From Janthinobacterium sp. PAMC25594 (GTDB taxonomy: Bacteria > Pseudomonadota > Gammaproteobacteria > Burkholderiales > Burkholderiaceae_D), in contig NZ_CP080377.1 in NCBI RefSeq assembly GCF_019443505.1, positions 1,302,001 through 1,366,000 of the forward strand: a DNA stretch of 64,000 nt. Direction: 5' to 3'. The position numbers and the translations under genes were made by a program. The notes beneath the pieces are model-generated. The model saw only the letters and a program-made list of their open reading frames with translations, did not search any database and was not told the DNA's origin. Shown one piece after another: positions 31,649-40,723 of the stretch; position 1 is the stretch's first letter, and each line of letters opens with the position of its first letter.

Positions 31649-33283
31649 ATGACTGCTGATTTCAACACCGGCCTCGGCAAAAACAGCGCCAACTACGCCG
31701 CCCTCACCCCGCTCGACTATATCGCCAGGGCAGCGGCAGTATATGGCAATCGACTGGCAATTGCACATGGCGCCGTGCGGCAGACGTGGCAACAAACCTA
31801 TGCGCGCACGCGCCGCCTCGCCTCCGGCCTGATCAAACTGGGCGTGGGCACGGGCGACACGGTGGCCGTGATGCTGCCGAACACGCCCGCCATGGTGGAA
31901 GCGAGTTTTGGCGTGCCCATGGCCGGCGCCGTCCTCAACGCCCTGAATATCCGCCTCGACCTGGCGGCGCTGACCTTCATGCTGCGCCATGGCCACGCGA
32001 AAGTCTTGCTGGCCGATACGGAATTTGCCGAGCTGGCGCGCCAGATGGCGGCGCAGATCCCGGGGCTGCGCGTGATCCAGGTCAATGACGTGCTGGGACC
32101 GGAAGTGGAGGCTTTTTCCGACCTCGACTACGAAAGCTTGCTGGCCAGCGGTGACCCCGATTACGACTGGCAGCCGCCAGCGGACGAGTGGGACGCCATC
32201 GCCCTCAACTACACGTCCGGCACCACGGGCGACCCGAAAGGCGTGGTCTACCACCACCGGGGCGCGGCCCTGAACGCCCTGTCGAACATATTAGAGTGGG
32301 ACATGCCCAAGCATGCCGTGTATTTATGGACATTACCGATGTTCCACTGCAATGGCTGGTGCTTCCCGTGGACCATCGCCGCGCGCGCCGGCGTCAACGT
32401 GTGCCTGCGCAAGTTCGAACCGAAACTGGTGTTCGACCTGATGCGCGAATTGCGCATCACCCACTATTGCGCGGCGCCCATCGTGCATGCGGCGCTAGCC
32501 AATGCACCCGCCAGCTGGCGCGAGGGAATCGACTGGACCGTGCGCGGCATGGTAGCCGGCGCGCCGCCGCCGGCCGCCATGGTGGCAAAGATCGAAGCCA
32601 TGGGCTTTGACTTGATCCACTCGTATGGCTTGACGGAAGTGTACGGCCCCGCCGCCATCTGCGCCGAGCAGGATGAGTGGGCGGCCCTGAGCCAGGAAGA
32701 GCGCGCCGTATTGAAGTCGCGCCAGGGCGTGCGCTACCATTTGCAAAGCGCCGTCGCCGTGATCGACCCGGAAACCATGCAGCACGTGGCGGCCGATGGC
32801 GAACAGATCGGCGAGATCATGTTCCGCGGCAATATCTGCATGAAGGGTTACCTGAAGAATGAAAGGGCGACGCAGGAAGCCTTCGCCGGTGGCTGGTTCC
32901 ACACGGGCGACCTGGGCGTGATGTATCCGGATGGCTATATCAAGCTGAAGGACCGCAGCAAGGACATCATCATTTCCGGTGGCGAGAATATTTCCAGCGT
33001 GGAAGTGGAAGATGCGCTATACCACCACCCGCAGGTGCTGGCCGCCGCCGTCATCGCCCAGCCGGACGAAAAATGGGGCGAGACGCCATGCGCCTTCGTC
33101 GAACTGCGCGAAGGGGCCAGCGTGACGGAAGCGGAATTGATCGCCTTCTGCAAGAACAACCTGGCCGGATTCAAGGTGCCGAAAGCCATTTATTTCGGTC
33201 CCCTGCCCCGCACGTCGACGGGCAAGATCCAGAAGTTTGAATTGCGCAAGCGCATGCAGTCGGACAAGGCCATCGACGTTTAA
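31649..33283 (+). CDS. AMP-forming acyl-CoA synthetase
   Basis: A 544-residue acid:CoA ligase. The AMP-binding P-loop is YTSGTTGDPKGV at about residues 188-199. The A5 motif YGLTEVYGP, the A7/A8 hinge region (WFHTGDLGV, then DRSKDIIISGGENISS) and the catalytic Lys in STGKIQKFELR at the C-terminus are all present. The subgroup resembles medium-chain and 3-methylmercaptopropionyl-CoA ligases, but the substrate cannot be assigned. The ATG at 31649 has AGGAGA upstream; an open frame from 31547 has no ribosome site. It is divergent from the Crp/Fnr-type gene. Confidence 0.92.
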   Translation: MTADFNTGLGKNSANYAALTPLDYIARAAAVYGNRLAIAHGAVRQTWQQTYARTRRLASGLIKLGVGTGDTVAVMLPNTPAMVEASFGVPMAGAVLNALNIRLDLAALTFMLRHGHAKVLLADTEFAELARQMAAQIPGLRVIQVNDVLGPEVEAFSDLDYESLLASGDPDYDWQPPADEWDAIALNYTSGTTGDPKGVVYHHRGAALNALSNILEWDMPKHAVYLWTLPMFHCNGWCFPWTIAARAGVNVCLRKFEPKLVFDLMRELRITHYCAAPIVHAALANAPASWREGIDWTVRGMVAGAPPPAAMVAKIEAMGFDLIHSYGLTEVYGPAAICAEQDEWAALSQEERAVLKSRQGVRYHLQSAVAVIDPETMQHVAADGEQIGEIMFRGNICMKGYLKNERATQEAFAGGWFHTGDLGVMYPDGYIKLKDRSKDIIISGGENISSVEVEDALYHHPQVLAAAVIAQPDEKWGETPCAFVELREGASVTEAELIAFCKNNLAGFKVPKAIYFGPLPRTSTGKIQKFELRKRMQSDKAIDV

Positions 33284-33293
33284 GCGATAGCAG

Positions 33294-34709
33294 TCAGTCG
33301 CGCTTGCCGGCCTGCCACGCCGGCTGCGCCACCACCAGGCGCGAAAAACTGGCGATGCTGGCCACGGCGGCAAACCCTGCCGCCAGGCACAGCGCATACG
33401 TCGTGCCCCTGGCGGCGGAAACGGTGAAGCAGTAGGCGACCAGCGCGGCGCCCGTCGCCTGGCCGATCAGGCGCGAGGTGGCCACCACGCCGCTGGCGCC
33501 GCCTGCCCGCTCGGGCGGCGCGCTGCCCATGATGGCTTTCAGATTGGGTGCCTGGAAAAAGCCGAAACCGATGCCGCACAAGGCCATGCGCCAGCCGATA
33601 TCAAACGCGCTGGGATGCACCGGTATCCACACCAGTGTCAGCAAGCCGCCGGCCAGCGCCGCCAGGCCGATGCCGCCCAGCACGCCCGGCGAGTAACGGT
33701 CGCTCAAACGCCCGGCCACGGGCGCCATCACGGCCACCAGCACGGCCCACGGCGTCATCAAAAAACCCGTCTCGACGGGCGAACGGCCCAGCGTGACTTC
33801 AAAATAGAATGGTAGCGAGACGAACGCCAGTCCCTGCGCGGCAAACGTGCAGATGGCCGTCAGCGACGACAGCAAAAACAATGGACGGCGGAACAGGTCG
33901 ATCGGCAGCATCGGCGCCGCATGTCCCGCCTGGCGGCGCAGCAGCAAGGCAAAGAACACGGCCACGGCCACCAGTTCCGCCAGCAGGACGGCGCCGGACG
34001 CGTGATGGGCCGCGTCGCCGAACAGCAAAATGAGCAAGCCGAAGGCGCCCACGTTGTACAGCGCCGTGCGCGCATCCAGGGTGTGGCCAGACAGTTTGGT
34101 GGCCGGCAGCATGCGGCTAGCGAGGAAAAAGCCGGCCACGCCCAGCGGCACGTTGATCGCGAACAGCCACGGCCACGACGCCGTCGCCAGGATCAGCGAG
34201 GCGGCCGTGGGGCCGATGGCGAACGCGACGGCCACCACCAGCGCATTGTTGCCGAACGCGCGGCCCAGCAAGTGTTTCGGATACAGGGCGCGCAGCAGCG
34301 CCGTGTTGACGCTCATCATGGCGCTGGCGCCGACGCCTTGAAACAGCCTTGCCACCACCAGCGACGGCAGAGACCAGGCCAGCGCACAGGCGAGCGACGC
34401 CAGGGTAAATAACAGCATGCCGGAGATAAATACGCGCCGGTAGCCGGCGATTTCACCGAGGGCGGAAAACGGCAGCAGGGTCGCCACCATGGCCAGTTGA
34501 TAGACGTTGACGATCCAGACGGAAGCGGCCGGCGTCGTGTGCAACTCGCTGGCGATGGCGGGCAAGGCCGTGTTGGCGATCGCCGTATCGAGCGAGGCCA
34601 TGCCCACGCCGATGGCCAGCGCCAGCATGGCCCATAAACGGGCGCCGGGCGGCAAGCCGTCCTCGCCCACCATGACGGGTTGCGTTTGCCGCTGCATAAA
34701 CTGCTGCAT
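33294..34709 (-). CDS. DHA2-family (EmrB/QacA-type) MFS efflux transporter
   Basis: A 471-residue inner-membrane drug antiporter with about fourteen transmembrane segments. The first helix contains MASLDTAIANTALPAIA, where the DTAIANTALP pattern is the DHA2 hallmark; motif A appears as GEIAGYRRVF and motif C region as GVGASAMMSVNTALLRALY. It exports hydrophobic toxic compounds or dyes in relatives; the substrate here is unknown. The 3' end lies ten bases from the convergent acyl-CoA synthetase stop. No regulator is adjacent, and no terminator is seen between the converging genes. Confidence 0.92.
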   Translation of the reverse strand: MQQFMQRQTQPVMVGEDGLPPGARLWAMLALAIGVGMASLDTAIANTALPAIASELHTTPAASVWIVNVYQLAMVATLLPFSALGEIAGYRRVFISGMLLFTLASLACALAWSLPSLVVARLFQGVGASAMMSVNTALLRALYPKHLLGRAFGNNALVVAVAFAIGPTAASLILATASWPWLFAINVPLGVAGFFLASRMLPATKLSGHTLDARTALYNVGAFGLLILLFGDAAHHASGAVLLAELVAVAVFFALLLRRQAGHAAPMLPIDLFRRPLFLLSSLTAICTFAAQGLAFVSLPFYFEVTLGRSPVETGFLMTPWAVLVAVMAPVAGRLSDRYSPGVLGGIGLAALAGGLLTLVWIPVHPSAFDIGWRMALCGIGFGFFQAPNLKAIMGSAPPERAGGASGVVATSRLIGQATGAALVAYCFTVSAARGTTYALCLAAGFAAVASIASFSRLVVAQPAWQAGKRD

Positions 34710-34786
34710 AAATACACTACCTGTTCATCTTGCTGATCCGGGCAATACACTAGCATGTATGAAAGAAAGCTGCAGGAGCGGCAAGC

Positions 34787-35503
34787 TTACTTCTGGCAGT
34801 CGATCACTTTAAACTCTTTCGAATAACAGATGCGCAACTCGCCCGAGTGCTTTTCATAGCCGAGCCAACGCCCCTTCAGCTGCGGGTTGTGCTGCTTCAT
34901 CCACTGGAACAGTTCGTTTTTCGGCATGGTGGAATCCGGCAATTTCAAGGCCTGGAACAGTTCGCGTTCCTTCTCGAAATACTGCTTGGCCGTATCGAAA
35001 TCGCAGGCGCCATGCTTTTCCCATTCGCCCTGCAGCAAGGCTTCACCGGGCTGCATGCACATGTACGGCAGGATCTCCGATGGCGCCAGCTTCGGCAAAT
35101 TGCCCTTGCAATAGCGCGGGTGCATGTCCGTCTTGCGCGGCGGCGTCACGGAAATGTCTTCGCAGGTGGCGGGATTGGCCGACTGCGCCCACAGGCCATG
35201 CACGATCCAGCCGAAGTGGTTGCTCTCGGCGCACTGGAAGGCGGCCTTTTTCGACACTTCGCCACGGCGGCGCTGGCTGTCGCAAAAGCCTGGCGACCAC
35301 GACAGCGCCAGCATGAAGTAATCGGTGGGCACGTTCGTGCTTTGCTTGTAGCAGGTGTTTTTCTCGTCCGATGGCTTGACGTCGTAATCGACATAGCTGA
35401 CGTTGCGCGGAATGGCGCAACTGGCGTCGGCCGCGTGGACGGCACCGGCGGACAGGCTGAGGAAAACGGCGGCCAGGGCGGGCAAGACAGAGCGAATTTT
35501 CAT
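34787..35503 (-). CDS. Ribonuclease T2 family protein
   Basis: A 238-residue secreted or periplasmic endoribonuclease. The signal peptide covers residues 1-23 (ending AVHAA). The two conserved active-site segments are visible as WIVHGLWAQ (CAS I) and GEWEKHGAC (CAS II), each with the catalytic His and the Glu-Lys-His group of the second. Cysteines near both segments suggest disulfides, as in E. coli RNase I. It cleaves single-stranded RNA without base specificity to scavenge phosphate or nucleotides. The ATG at 35503 has GAAGGA upstream; the longer frame to 35536 overlaps the ilvE terminator. Confidence 0.93.
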   Translation of the reverse strand: MKIRSVLPALAAVFLSLSAGAVHAADASCAIPRNVSYVDYDVKPSDEKNTCYKQSTNVPTDYFMLALSWSPGFCDSQRRRGEVSKKAAFQCAESNHFGWIVHGLWAQSANPATCEDISVTPPRKTDMHPRYCKGNLPKLAPSEILPYMCMQPGEALLQGEWEKHGACDFDTAKQYFEKERELFQALKLPDSTMPKNELFQWMKQHNPQLKGRWLGYEKHSGELRICYSKEFKVIDCQK

Positions 35504-35520
35504 CGTAATTCCTTCAAGAT

Positions 35521-35549
35521 ATAAAAACGCCGGCAACTGAGTGCCGGCG
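35521..35549 (-). terminator. Rho-independent terminator after ilvE
   Basis: On the minus strand CGCCGGCA (35549-35542) pairs with TGCCGGCG (35535-35528) around a six-base loop, followed by TTTTTAT. It lies 22 bases beyond the ilvE stop and upstream of the RNase T2 start. Confidence 0.88.
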
Positions 35550-35571
35550 CGGTATCAATCAGACAAGCTGA

Positions 35572-36672
35572 TCAGCAAACCTTGTGCATCCAGTTATGCG
35601 TGTCCGGTGCCGTGCCATGCTGCAAGCCCAGCAGCGCTTCGCGCAGGGCCAGGGTGACGGCGCCGTTTTCATTGTTGTTGATGGTCATTTCAAAGCCGTT
35701 GGCCTTGGCCACGCCAACGGGCGTGATAACGGCGGCCGTGCCGCAGGCGAACACTTCGGTCATGCGGCCCGAGGCGATGTCGTCGCGCCATTGCTGGACG
35801 GACAATTTACGTTCTTCCGTCGCATAGCCGAGGTCTTTCGCCATTTCCAGCAAGCTGCGGCGGGTGATGCCTGGCAGCAAGGTGCCCGTCAATTCCGGCG
35901 TCACGACGGTGACCTTTTCGCCATCCTTGTACACGAAGAACAAATTCATGCCGCCCATTTCCTCGATGAATTCACGGTGCACGGCATCGAGCCAGACGAC
36001 CTGGTCGCAGCCCTTTTCCTGTGCTTGCGACTGGGCCATCAGGCTGGCCGCGTAGTTGCCCGCGCACTTGGCTTCACCGGTGCCACCGGGCGCGGCGCGC
36101 ACGAAGTCTTCGCTGATCCACACGGTGACGGGTTTCACGCCTTGCGGGAAGTAGGCGCCGGCCGGCGAGGCGAACAGCACGAACAGGTATTCTTCCGATG
36201 GACGCACGCCCAGGTAAGGGTCGGTGGCGATCATCAGCGGACGCATGTACAGGCTTTCGCCCGTTTTCTTCGGCACCCAGTTGCGGTCTTGCGCAATCAG
36301 CGCGTCACCCGCTTCCAGGAACAGCTCGACAGGGATGGCCGGCATGGCCAGGCGCGCGGCGCTACGGTTGAAGCGCTCGGCATTTTGTTCTGGACGGAAA
36401 GTCTTGATGCTGCCATCGGGCTGGGCAAACGCTTTATAGCCTTCGAAGATGGCCTGGCCGTAGTGCAGCGACGAAGCGGACGGGTCCAGCGTCAAAGGGC
36501 CGTAAGCCTTCAGTTCACCCTGCTGCCACTTGCCGTCACGGTAAGGAATCACCACCATGTGGTCCGTGAAGATGCGGCCGAAGGCGGGGTTGACCATGCG
36601 CGCGGCGCGCTCGGCGTCGGACAAGGGGTGGGCGGACGGGGTGACGACGAGATTCGGTGTGGAAGTGGTCAT
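35572..36672 (-). CDS. ilvE: Branched-chain amino acid aminotransferase
   Basis: A 366-residue fold-type IV pyridoxal-phosphate enzyme that catalyses the last step of leucine, isoleucine and valine synthesis and the first step of their degradation. The catalytic Lys lies in GEAKCAGNYAAS near residue 207, and the phosphate-binding GTAAVITPVG segment near 313 is conserved. The length fits the longer BCAT type (about 360 residues) of many proteobacteria. The gene ends at a terminator (35521-35549). The Fur-like inverted repeat region begins 60 bases upstream of its start, but belongs more plausibly to the divergent PepSY gene. Confidence 0.95.
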   Translation of the reverse strand: MTTSTPNLVVTPSAHPLSDAERAARMVNPAFGRIFTDHMVVIPYRDGKWQQGELKAYGPLTLDPSASSLHYGQAIFEGYKAFAQPDGSIKTFRPEQNAERFNRSAARLAMPAIPVELFLEAGDALIAQDRNWVPKKTGESLYMRPLMIATDPYLGVRPSEEYLFVLFASPAGAYFPQGVKPVTVWISEDFVRAAPGGTGEAKCAGNYAASLMAQSQAQEKGCDQVVWLDAVHREFIEEMGGMNLFFVYKDGEKVTVVTPELTGTLLPGITRRSLLEMAKDLGYATEERKLSVQQWRDDIASGRMTEVFACGTAAVITPVGVAKANGFEMTINNNENGAVTLALREALLGLQHGTAPDTHNWMHKVC

Positions 36673-36731
36673 GGCGGCAATGGAAACTAGTGAACAGTAT
36701 CCCTATTGTAGCGCCTATGGCGACCAATCAG

Positions 36732-36797
36732 GCAAACGAGAATGGCCTCCGCCACGCGAAAACAGGGTGCCATAATTTGCGAATGATTCTCGTTTGC
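36732..36797. promoter_or_regulatory. Paired Fur-like sites upstream of the PepSY reductase gene
   Basis: GCAAACGAGAAT at 36732-36743 and its exact reverse complement ATTCTCGTTTGC at 36786-36797 form a 12-base inverted repeat 42 bases apart. Extended to 36779, the second copy is GCGAATGATTCTCGTTTGC, which matches the 19-base Fur box at 12 positions. Iron control of the PepSY reductase gene is inferred. Confidence 0.6.
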
Positions 36798-36866
36798 GTT
36801 AAAATGTCAGCCTTCCTTCTTCCCGCCATGCCTGATATCTGCATGGCGGCGCTATCGAAAGCCGCC

Positions 36867-39395
36867 ATGACCACCTCCTCCCTCCCCCAGTTGCGTGCCA
36901 GCAGCACCGACGCCGCGTCCGCAGTGCGCCAGCCAAGCGCCGCCCCGCAACAGCGGCGCTGGCACTGGAGTTGGAAGCAGGTCTGGTTTCAATTGCACTG
37001 GTTTATCGGCATCACGGCCGGCACGGTGCTGGTGATCATCGGCCTGAGCGGCGCCACGCTGGCCTTCAAGGATGAACTACTCGATGTCATGAACCCCGGC
37101 GTGCGCCATGTGCCCGTGGAAACACGCGCGCCGCTGACGCCGGCCCAGCTGAGCAACATTGCCGCAGCCGAACACGGCCAGCGCGTCGCTTCCATCACCA
37201 TGTATGCAGAAGCGGGCGCGGCGCCCCGTTTATTCTTCGCGCCGAAGAACGGCCAGCGGCGCGGCGAATCGATTTATGTGCACCCATACACGGGCGCGAC
37301 CCAGCCGGCGCTGGAGGGGGCGGAATTTTTCGAGTGGACGGAGTCATTGCACCGCTGGCTGCTGCTGCCACGCGATCCGGGCCGGCAAGTGGCGGGCGCG
37401 CTGGCCTTGTGCCTGCTGGGCTTGGCCCTGTCCGGCCTGTATCTGCGCTGGCCCCGCCGTCCGCTGGACTGGCGCACGTGGCTGACCTTCGATCCTGCAT
37501 TAAAAGGCCGCTCGTTTTTGTGGAATTTGCACGCCGTGGCCGGCACCTGGTGCCTGGTGGTGTACGTGGCGCTGACCCTGACGGGCATTTACTGGAGCTA
37601 TGACGTGGTGCGCGACAATATCGATGCCTGGGCCGGCAAGCCCCCAAGGATGGCACAGGCGCCCATGAAAAAGGGGACGGGCAAGGAGAAGGAGGCGCCG
37701 GCCGTCGACATCGGCCTGGCCTGGAGCAGCTTCCAGCAACACGCCCCCGGCTGGACCCTGGCCACGCTGCGCCTGCCCGCGCGCCCCGGCGACGCCGTGC
37801 AATTCACCTGGCTGGCCAGCGACGCCCCGCACGAGCGGGCGCGCAGCCGCATGAGCATTTTGCCGGCCGACGGCACGCTCACGGAAAACGCGCCGTACAG
37901 CCAGCAAGCGCTCGGTTCGCGCCTCGTCAACATCATTTATCCGCTGCACATGGGCACGTATTTCGGCTTGCCCGGCCGCATCATCGTCACCCTGGCCAGC
38001 CTGGGCCTGCCCCTGTTCGCCATCACGGGCTGGATGTTGTACCTGGGCCGCCGCAAGGCAAAACGGGCCGTGCAGGCGCAACGCACCCTGCTGGGCAGCG
38101 GCGCGCCGGGCCAGGCGGAGACAGGCTTGCCCACCCTGGTGGCCTACGCCAGCCAGTCGGGCCAGGCCGAACGCCTGGCCCTGGAAAGCGCGCGCGCCCT
38201 GCTGCAGGCGGGCGTGGCCGTCGACGTGTAGTCGCTGGACCGCTTTGATCCCGCGCAATTGCGCCAGTACGCGCGGGCCCTGATCGTCGCCAGCACCTTT
38301 GGCGAAGGCGAGGCGCCGGACGGCACGCGCCGCTTCGCGCGCCTGCTGCGGCAAACGTCGGGCACGCCGCTGGCCGGCCTGGAAGTGGGCATGCTGGCCC
38401 TGGGCGACCGCCATTACAGCGACTTCTGCGGCTTCGGCCATGCGCTGGAGCGGCAATTGCGCGCGCTGGGCGCCACGCCATTGTTCCCGCTGATCGAAGT
38501 GGACAAGCACGACCCCGCTGCCCTGGCCGACTGGTCGCAAGCGCTGGCCCGTTGCAGCGGCAGCGCCATCGACGCCATCGGCGTGCAGGAAGAAGCGTCA
38601 TACGCCGAGTGGCGCCTCGCGCGCCGCGTGCTGCTGAACCCTGGCAGCCTGGGCGGAGAGCTGCATGAAATCACCTTGACGGGCCCGGCCGGCGCCACCT
38701 GGGAAGCGGGGGCGCTGGCGGAAATCATCGCTTGCAACGCGGACGGCAGCGAGGGTGACGCGCAGGGTGAGCATAAAGTCCAGCATGCGCCGCGCAGCTA
38801 CTCGCTCGCTTCACTGCCGTCCGATGGCGAACTGCAGTTGCTGGTGCGCCAGGAACGCCATGCGGGCGAGGAAAACGACGGGTACGGCATCTGTTCCGGC
38901 TGGCTTACGCGTTTCGCGCCGCTGGATAGCACCATCCGCCTGCGCCTGCAAGCCAATCCCGCCTTCGCGCCCGCCCTGGTCGACGTACCCTGCATTTATA
39001 TCGGCAATGGTTCCGGCCTGGCCGGCCTGCGTGCGCACCTGCGCGCGCGCCAGCGGGCGGGGCTGGCCCGTAACTGGCTGCTGTTTGGCGAACGGCAGCA
39101 AGCTTTTGACAGCGTCTGCGGCGCAGAGTTGCAAGGCTGGCTCGACGCTGGCCACCTGGCGCGACTGGACCGTGTCTTTTCGCGCGATGGTGAAACACGA
39201 CAATACGTGCAGGACCGCCTGCGCGCCAGCGCGGACGAACTGCGCGACTGGCTGGCGCACGGCGCCATCGTCTACGTGTGCGGCAGCCTGCAAGGCATGG
39301 CGGCAGGAATCGATGCTGTGCTGCAAGAAGTCCTGGGCCAGGAAGGCCTCGACGCCCTGCTGGCGGCGGGACGCTACCGCCGCGATGTGTATTGA
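36867..39395 (+). pseudogene. PepSY-flavodoxin-FNR reductase gene with an in-frame amber stop
   Basis: One open frame runs from 36867 to 39395 apart from a TAG at 38229-38231. The first part (454 codons) has transmembrane helices and PepSY segments (QLHWFIGITAGTVLVIIGL, then NLHAVAGTWCLVVYVALTLT). The flavodoxin start LVAYASQSGQAERLAL lies just before the stop. After it, the same frame continues the flavodoxin (VASTFGEGEAPDG), then an FAD-binding PRSYSLAS, GICSGWLTRF, and NADPH-binding YIGNGSGLAGL and YVCGSLQGMA segments. Intact homologues are sulfite-reductase-flavoprotein-like proteins that use NADPH for iron or sulfur reduction. TAG could derive from a Tyr codon by one change. Read-through or a base-call error are alternatives. 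Confidence 0.85.
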
Positions 39396-39530
39396 TCTGC
39401 CTCAGCACATGGTCAGCGCCGCCCGGCTATGTGGGCGGGCGCACAGTCAGCGCCAGCCATCGGACTAGAGTGGGGACATCGCGGCATGGCGCCCTGCCCG
39501 CCGCGCCACCCACTGTCTGCGAGGCTAGCC

Positions 39531-39716
39531 ATGAAAAACCCCTGGATGAGCATGTACCTGAGCGCCGCCAACCGCATCGCCAACACGGCGCGCGGCCACG
39601 CCACGGCCGCCGTCAAGCGCGAAGCGGCGAAAAATACGCGGCAGTTGACGCAAGTGTGGTTCGATTCCTTCCTGCCCCCGGCAGGCAAGCCGCGGCGCAG
39701 CCGCAAGGCCAAATAA
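39531..39716 (+). CDS. Small basic hypothetical protein
   Basis: A 61-residue protein starting at the ATG at 39531, with GAGG six bases upstream. It reads MKNPWMSMYLSAANRIAN at the start and ends in a basic tail GKPRRSRKAK; Ala-rich helix lies between. It resembles short conserved proteins of Oxalobacteraceae that are sometimes linked to polyhydroxyalkanoate granules, but no function is established. A longer frame from 39429 would add 34 unlikely residues. It lies 135 bases after the reductase pseudogene. Confidence 0.6.
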   Translation: MKNPWMSMYLSAANRIANTARGHATAAVKREAAKNTRQLTQVWFDSFLPPAGKPRRSRKAK

Positions 39717-39866
39717 GCCCCTGGCAACAGGCGAACTGGTGCGGTGCGTCACAGCAATTAGTTGAAGTTTCAATCAGATGAACTAAACTGCAAGCATGGT
39801 AGTACATAGGAAGTGACCGGCAGGCGCCGCATCCCCGCGCCGCCACCGGGACACCGGGAGACGACC

Positions 39867-40022
39867 ATGTTGACGCTCAAAGTGCTGGCCTGCCTTGCCC
39901 TGTCGGCCTTGCTGCTCGTGCCCCTCGTACTGCGCGACGCGATGCAGACGTCGGCCGGGCAGCAGATGCAGGTGCCGAATGTTGATGCCCATGCCATGTG
40001 GAGCCATTGGCCTCGGCAATAA
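39867..40022 (+). CDS. Small single-pass membrane protein
   Basis: A 51-residue open frame with an ATG at 39867 preceded by GGGAG seven bases upstream. The first 22 residues are hydrophobic (MLTLKVLACLALSALLLVPL), which suggests a signal anchor or signal peptide, followed by a short polar tail with no recognisable motif. Coding status rests on the ribosome site and residue composition only. The stop lies 15 bases before a large dispersed-type hairpin at 40037. Confidence 0.45.
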   Translation: MLTLKVLACLALSALLLVPLVLRDAMQTSAGQQMQVPNVDAHAMWSHWPRQ

Positions 40023-40036
40023 GACGCGCGGCTGAC

Positions 40037-40114
40037 AAAACACCGCTGACTGCGTTGCTTTGACTTGCCGTACTAGCGTACTGTCTGCGTCAAAGACGCC
40101 TTGCCAGCGGCGTT
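40037..40114. repeat. Dispersed-type imperfect hairpin repeat
   Basis: The core has perfect arms CTTTGAC (40058-40064) and GTCAAAG (40089-40095) around the inner GTAC-TAGC-GTAC. Outer arms AACACCGCTG (about 40040-40049) and CAGCGGCGTT (40105-40114) pair with one mismatch. It recalls GTACTAGCGTACTG-type elements that I have seen repeated in Oxalobacteraceae. The rest of the 300-base stretch 40023-40322 shows no gene. Confidence 0.6.
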
Positions 40115-40322
40115 TTTCAGCGGCGCTCGCTAGTGGTGCTCAGCTTTAAGAGCCGCTTCATTGCGGGTGGGGAATTGTTCCCTTCTCCCATTTGTTTTTG
40201 TCTCGTTTTCCTCATCCCCTCTTCACCATAATTTTGATCCAGGTCATGGATTTCCCCCTTCGCTGCGTCCACACTGGAACAGTCCGCTTCGCATCGCGAC
40301 GGACTTAACCGGGAGCATCGGC

Positions 40323-40721
40323 ATGGGTATATCGGCTTGGAAAGACGAGATGGCGCTGGGCGTTCCCGCCATCGACGAGGCGCATGAGGCGCTGTTTCAG
40401 GAGCTGGCGCGGCTGGGGCAGTTGAGCGACCAGCATTTCAGCGTGGCGTTTCGTGAACTGATTGCGGCCGTCGAGCGCGATTTCCGCGAGGAAGAGGATT
40501 TGATGGAACAAATCGGTTTCCCCTCGCTGGCGAATCACCGGGAACAGCATGCGCGCGTGCTCAGCGGCTTGCACCATGCGTGGGCCGCCGTCGATGAAGG
40601 CGACCTGGAACAGGGACGCCATGCGCTGTCGCTCCTGCCGCAATGGCTGATCTTCCACCAGGCCACCATGGACCTGGCCCTGGCGGCGGCCCTGGAGCTG
40701 GTGCAGCGCCAGCCCAACTAG
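40323..40721 (+). CDS. Bacteriohemerythrin
   Basis: A 132-residue four-helix protein with the non-heme di-iron ligands of hemerythrin: His and Glu in DEAHEALF (about residue 22), EEEDLMEQ (about 59), HREQHARVLSGLHH (about 72-86) and FHQATMD near 115. The N-terminal WKDEMALGVPAIDEAH is the family start. The ATG at 40323 has GGGAG eight bases upstream; an open frame to 40161 is not credible. Bacterial single-domain hemerythrins store or sense oxygen. It is followed by a convergent gene three bases away. Confidence 0.9.
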   Translation: MGISAWKDEMALGVPAIDEAHEALFQELARLGQLSDQHFSVAFRELIAAVERDFREEEDLMEQIGFPSLANHREQHARVLSGLHHAWAAVDEGDLEQGRHALSLLPQWLIFHQATMDLALAAALELVQRQPN

Positions 40722-40723
40722 AT

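Noticed and set aside
32263..32460. Possible short overlapping genes inside the acyl-CoA synthetase
   Set aside because: These frames are shadows of the synthetase frame, with no independent ribosome site.
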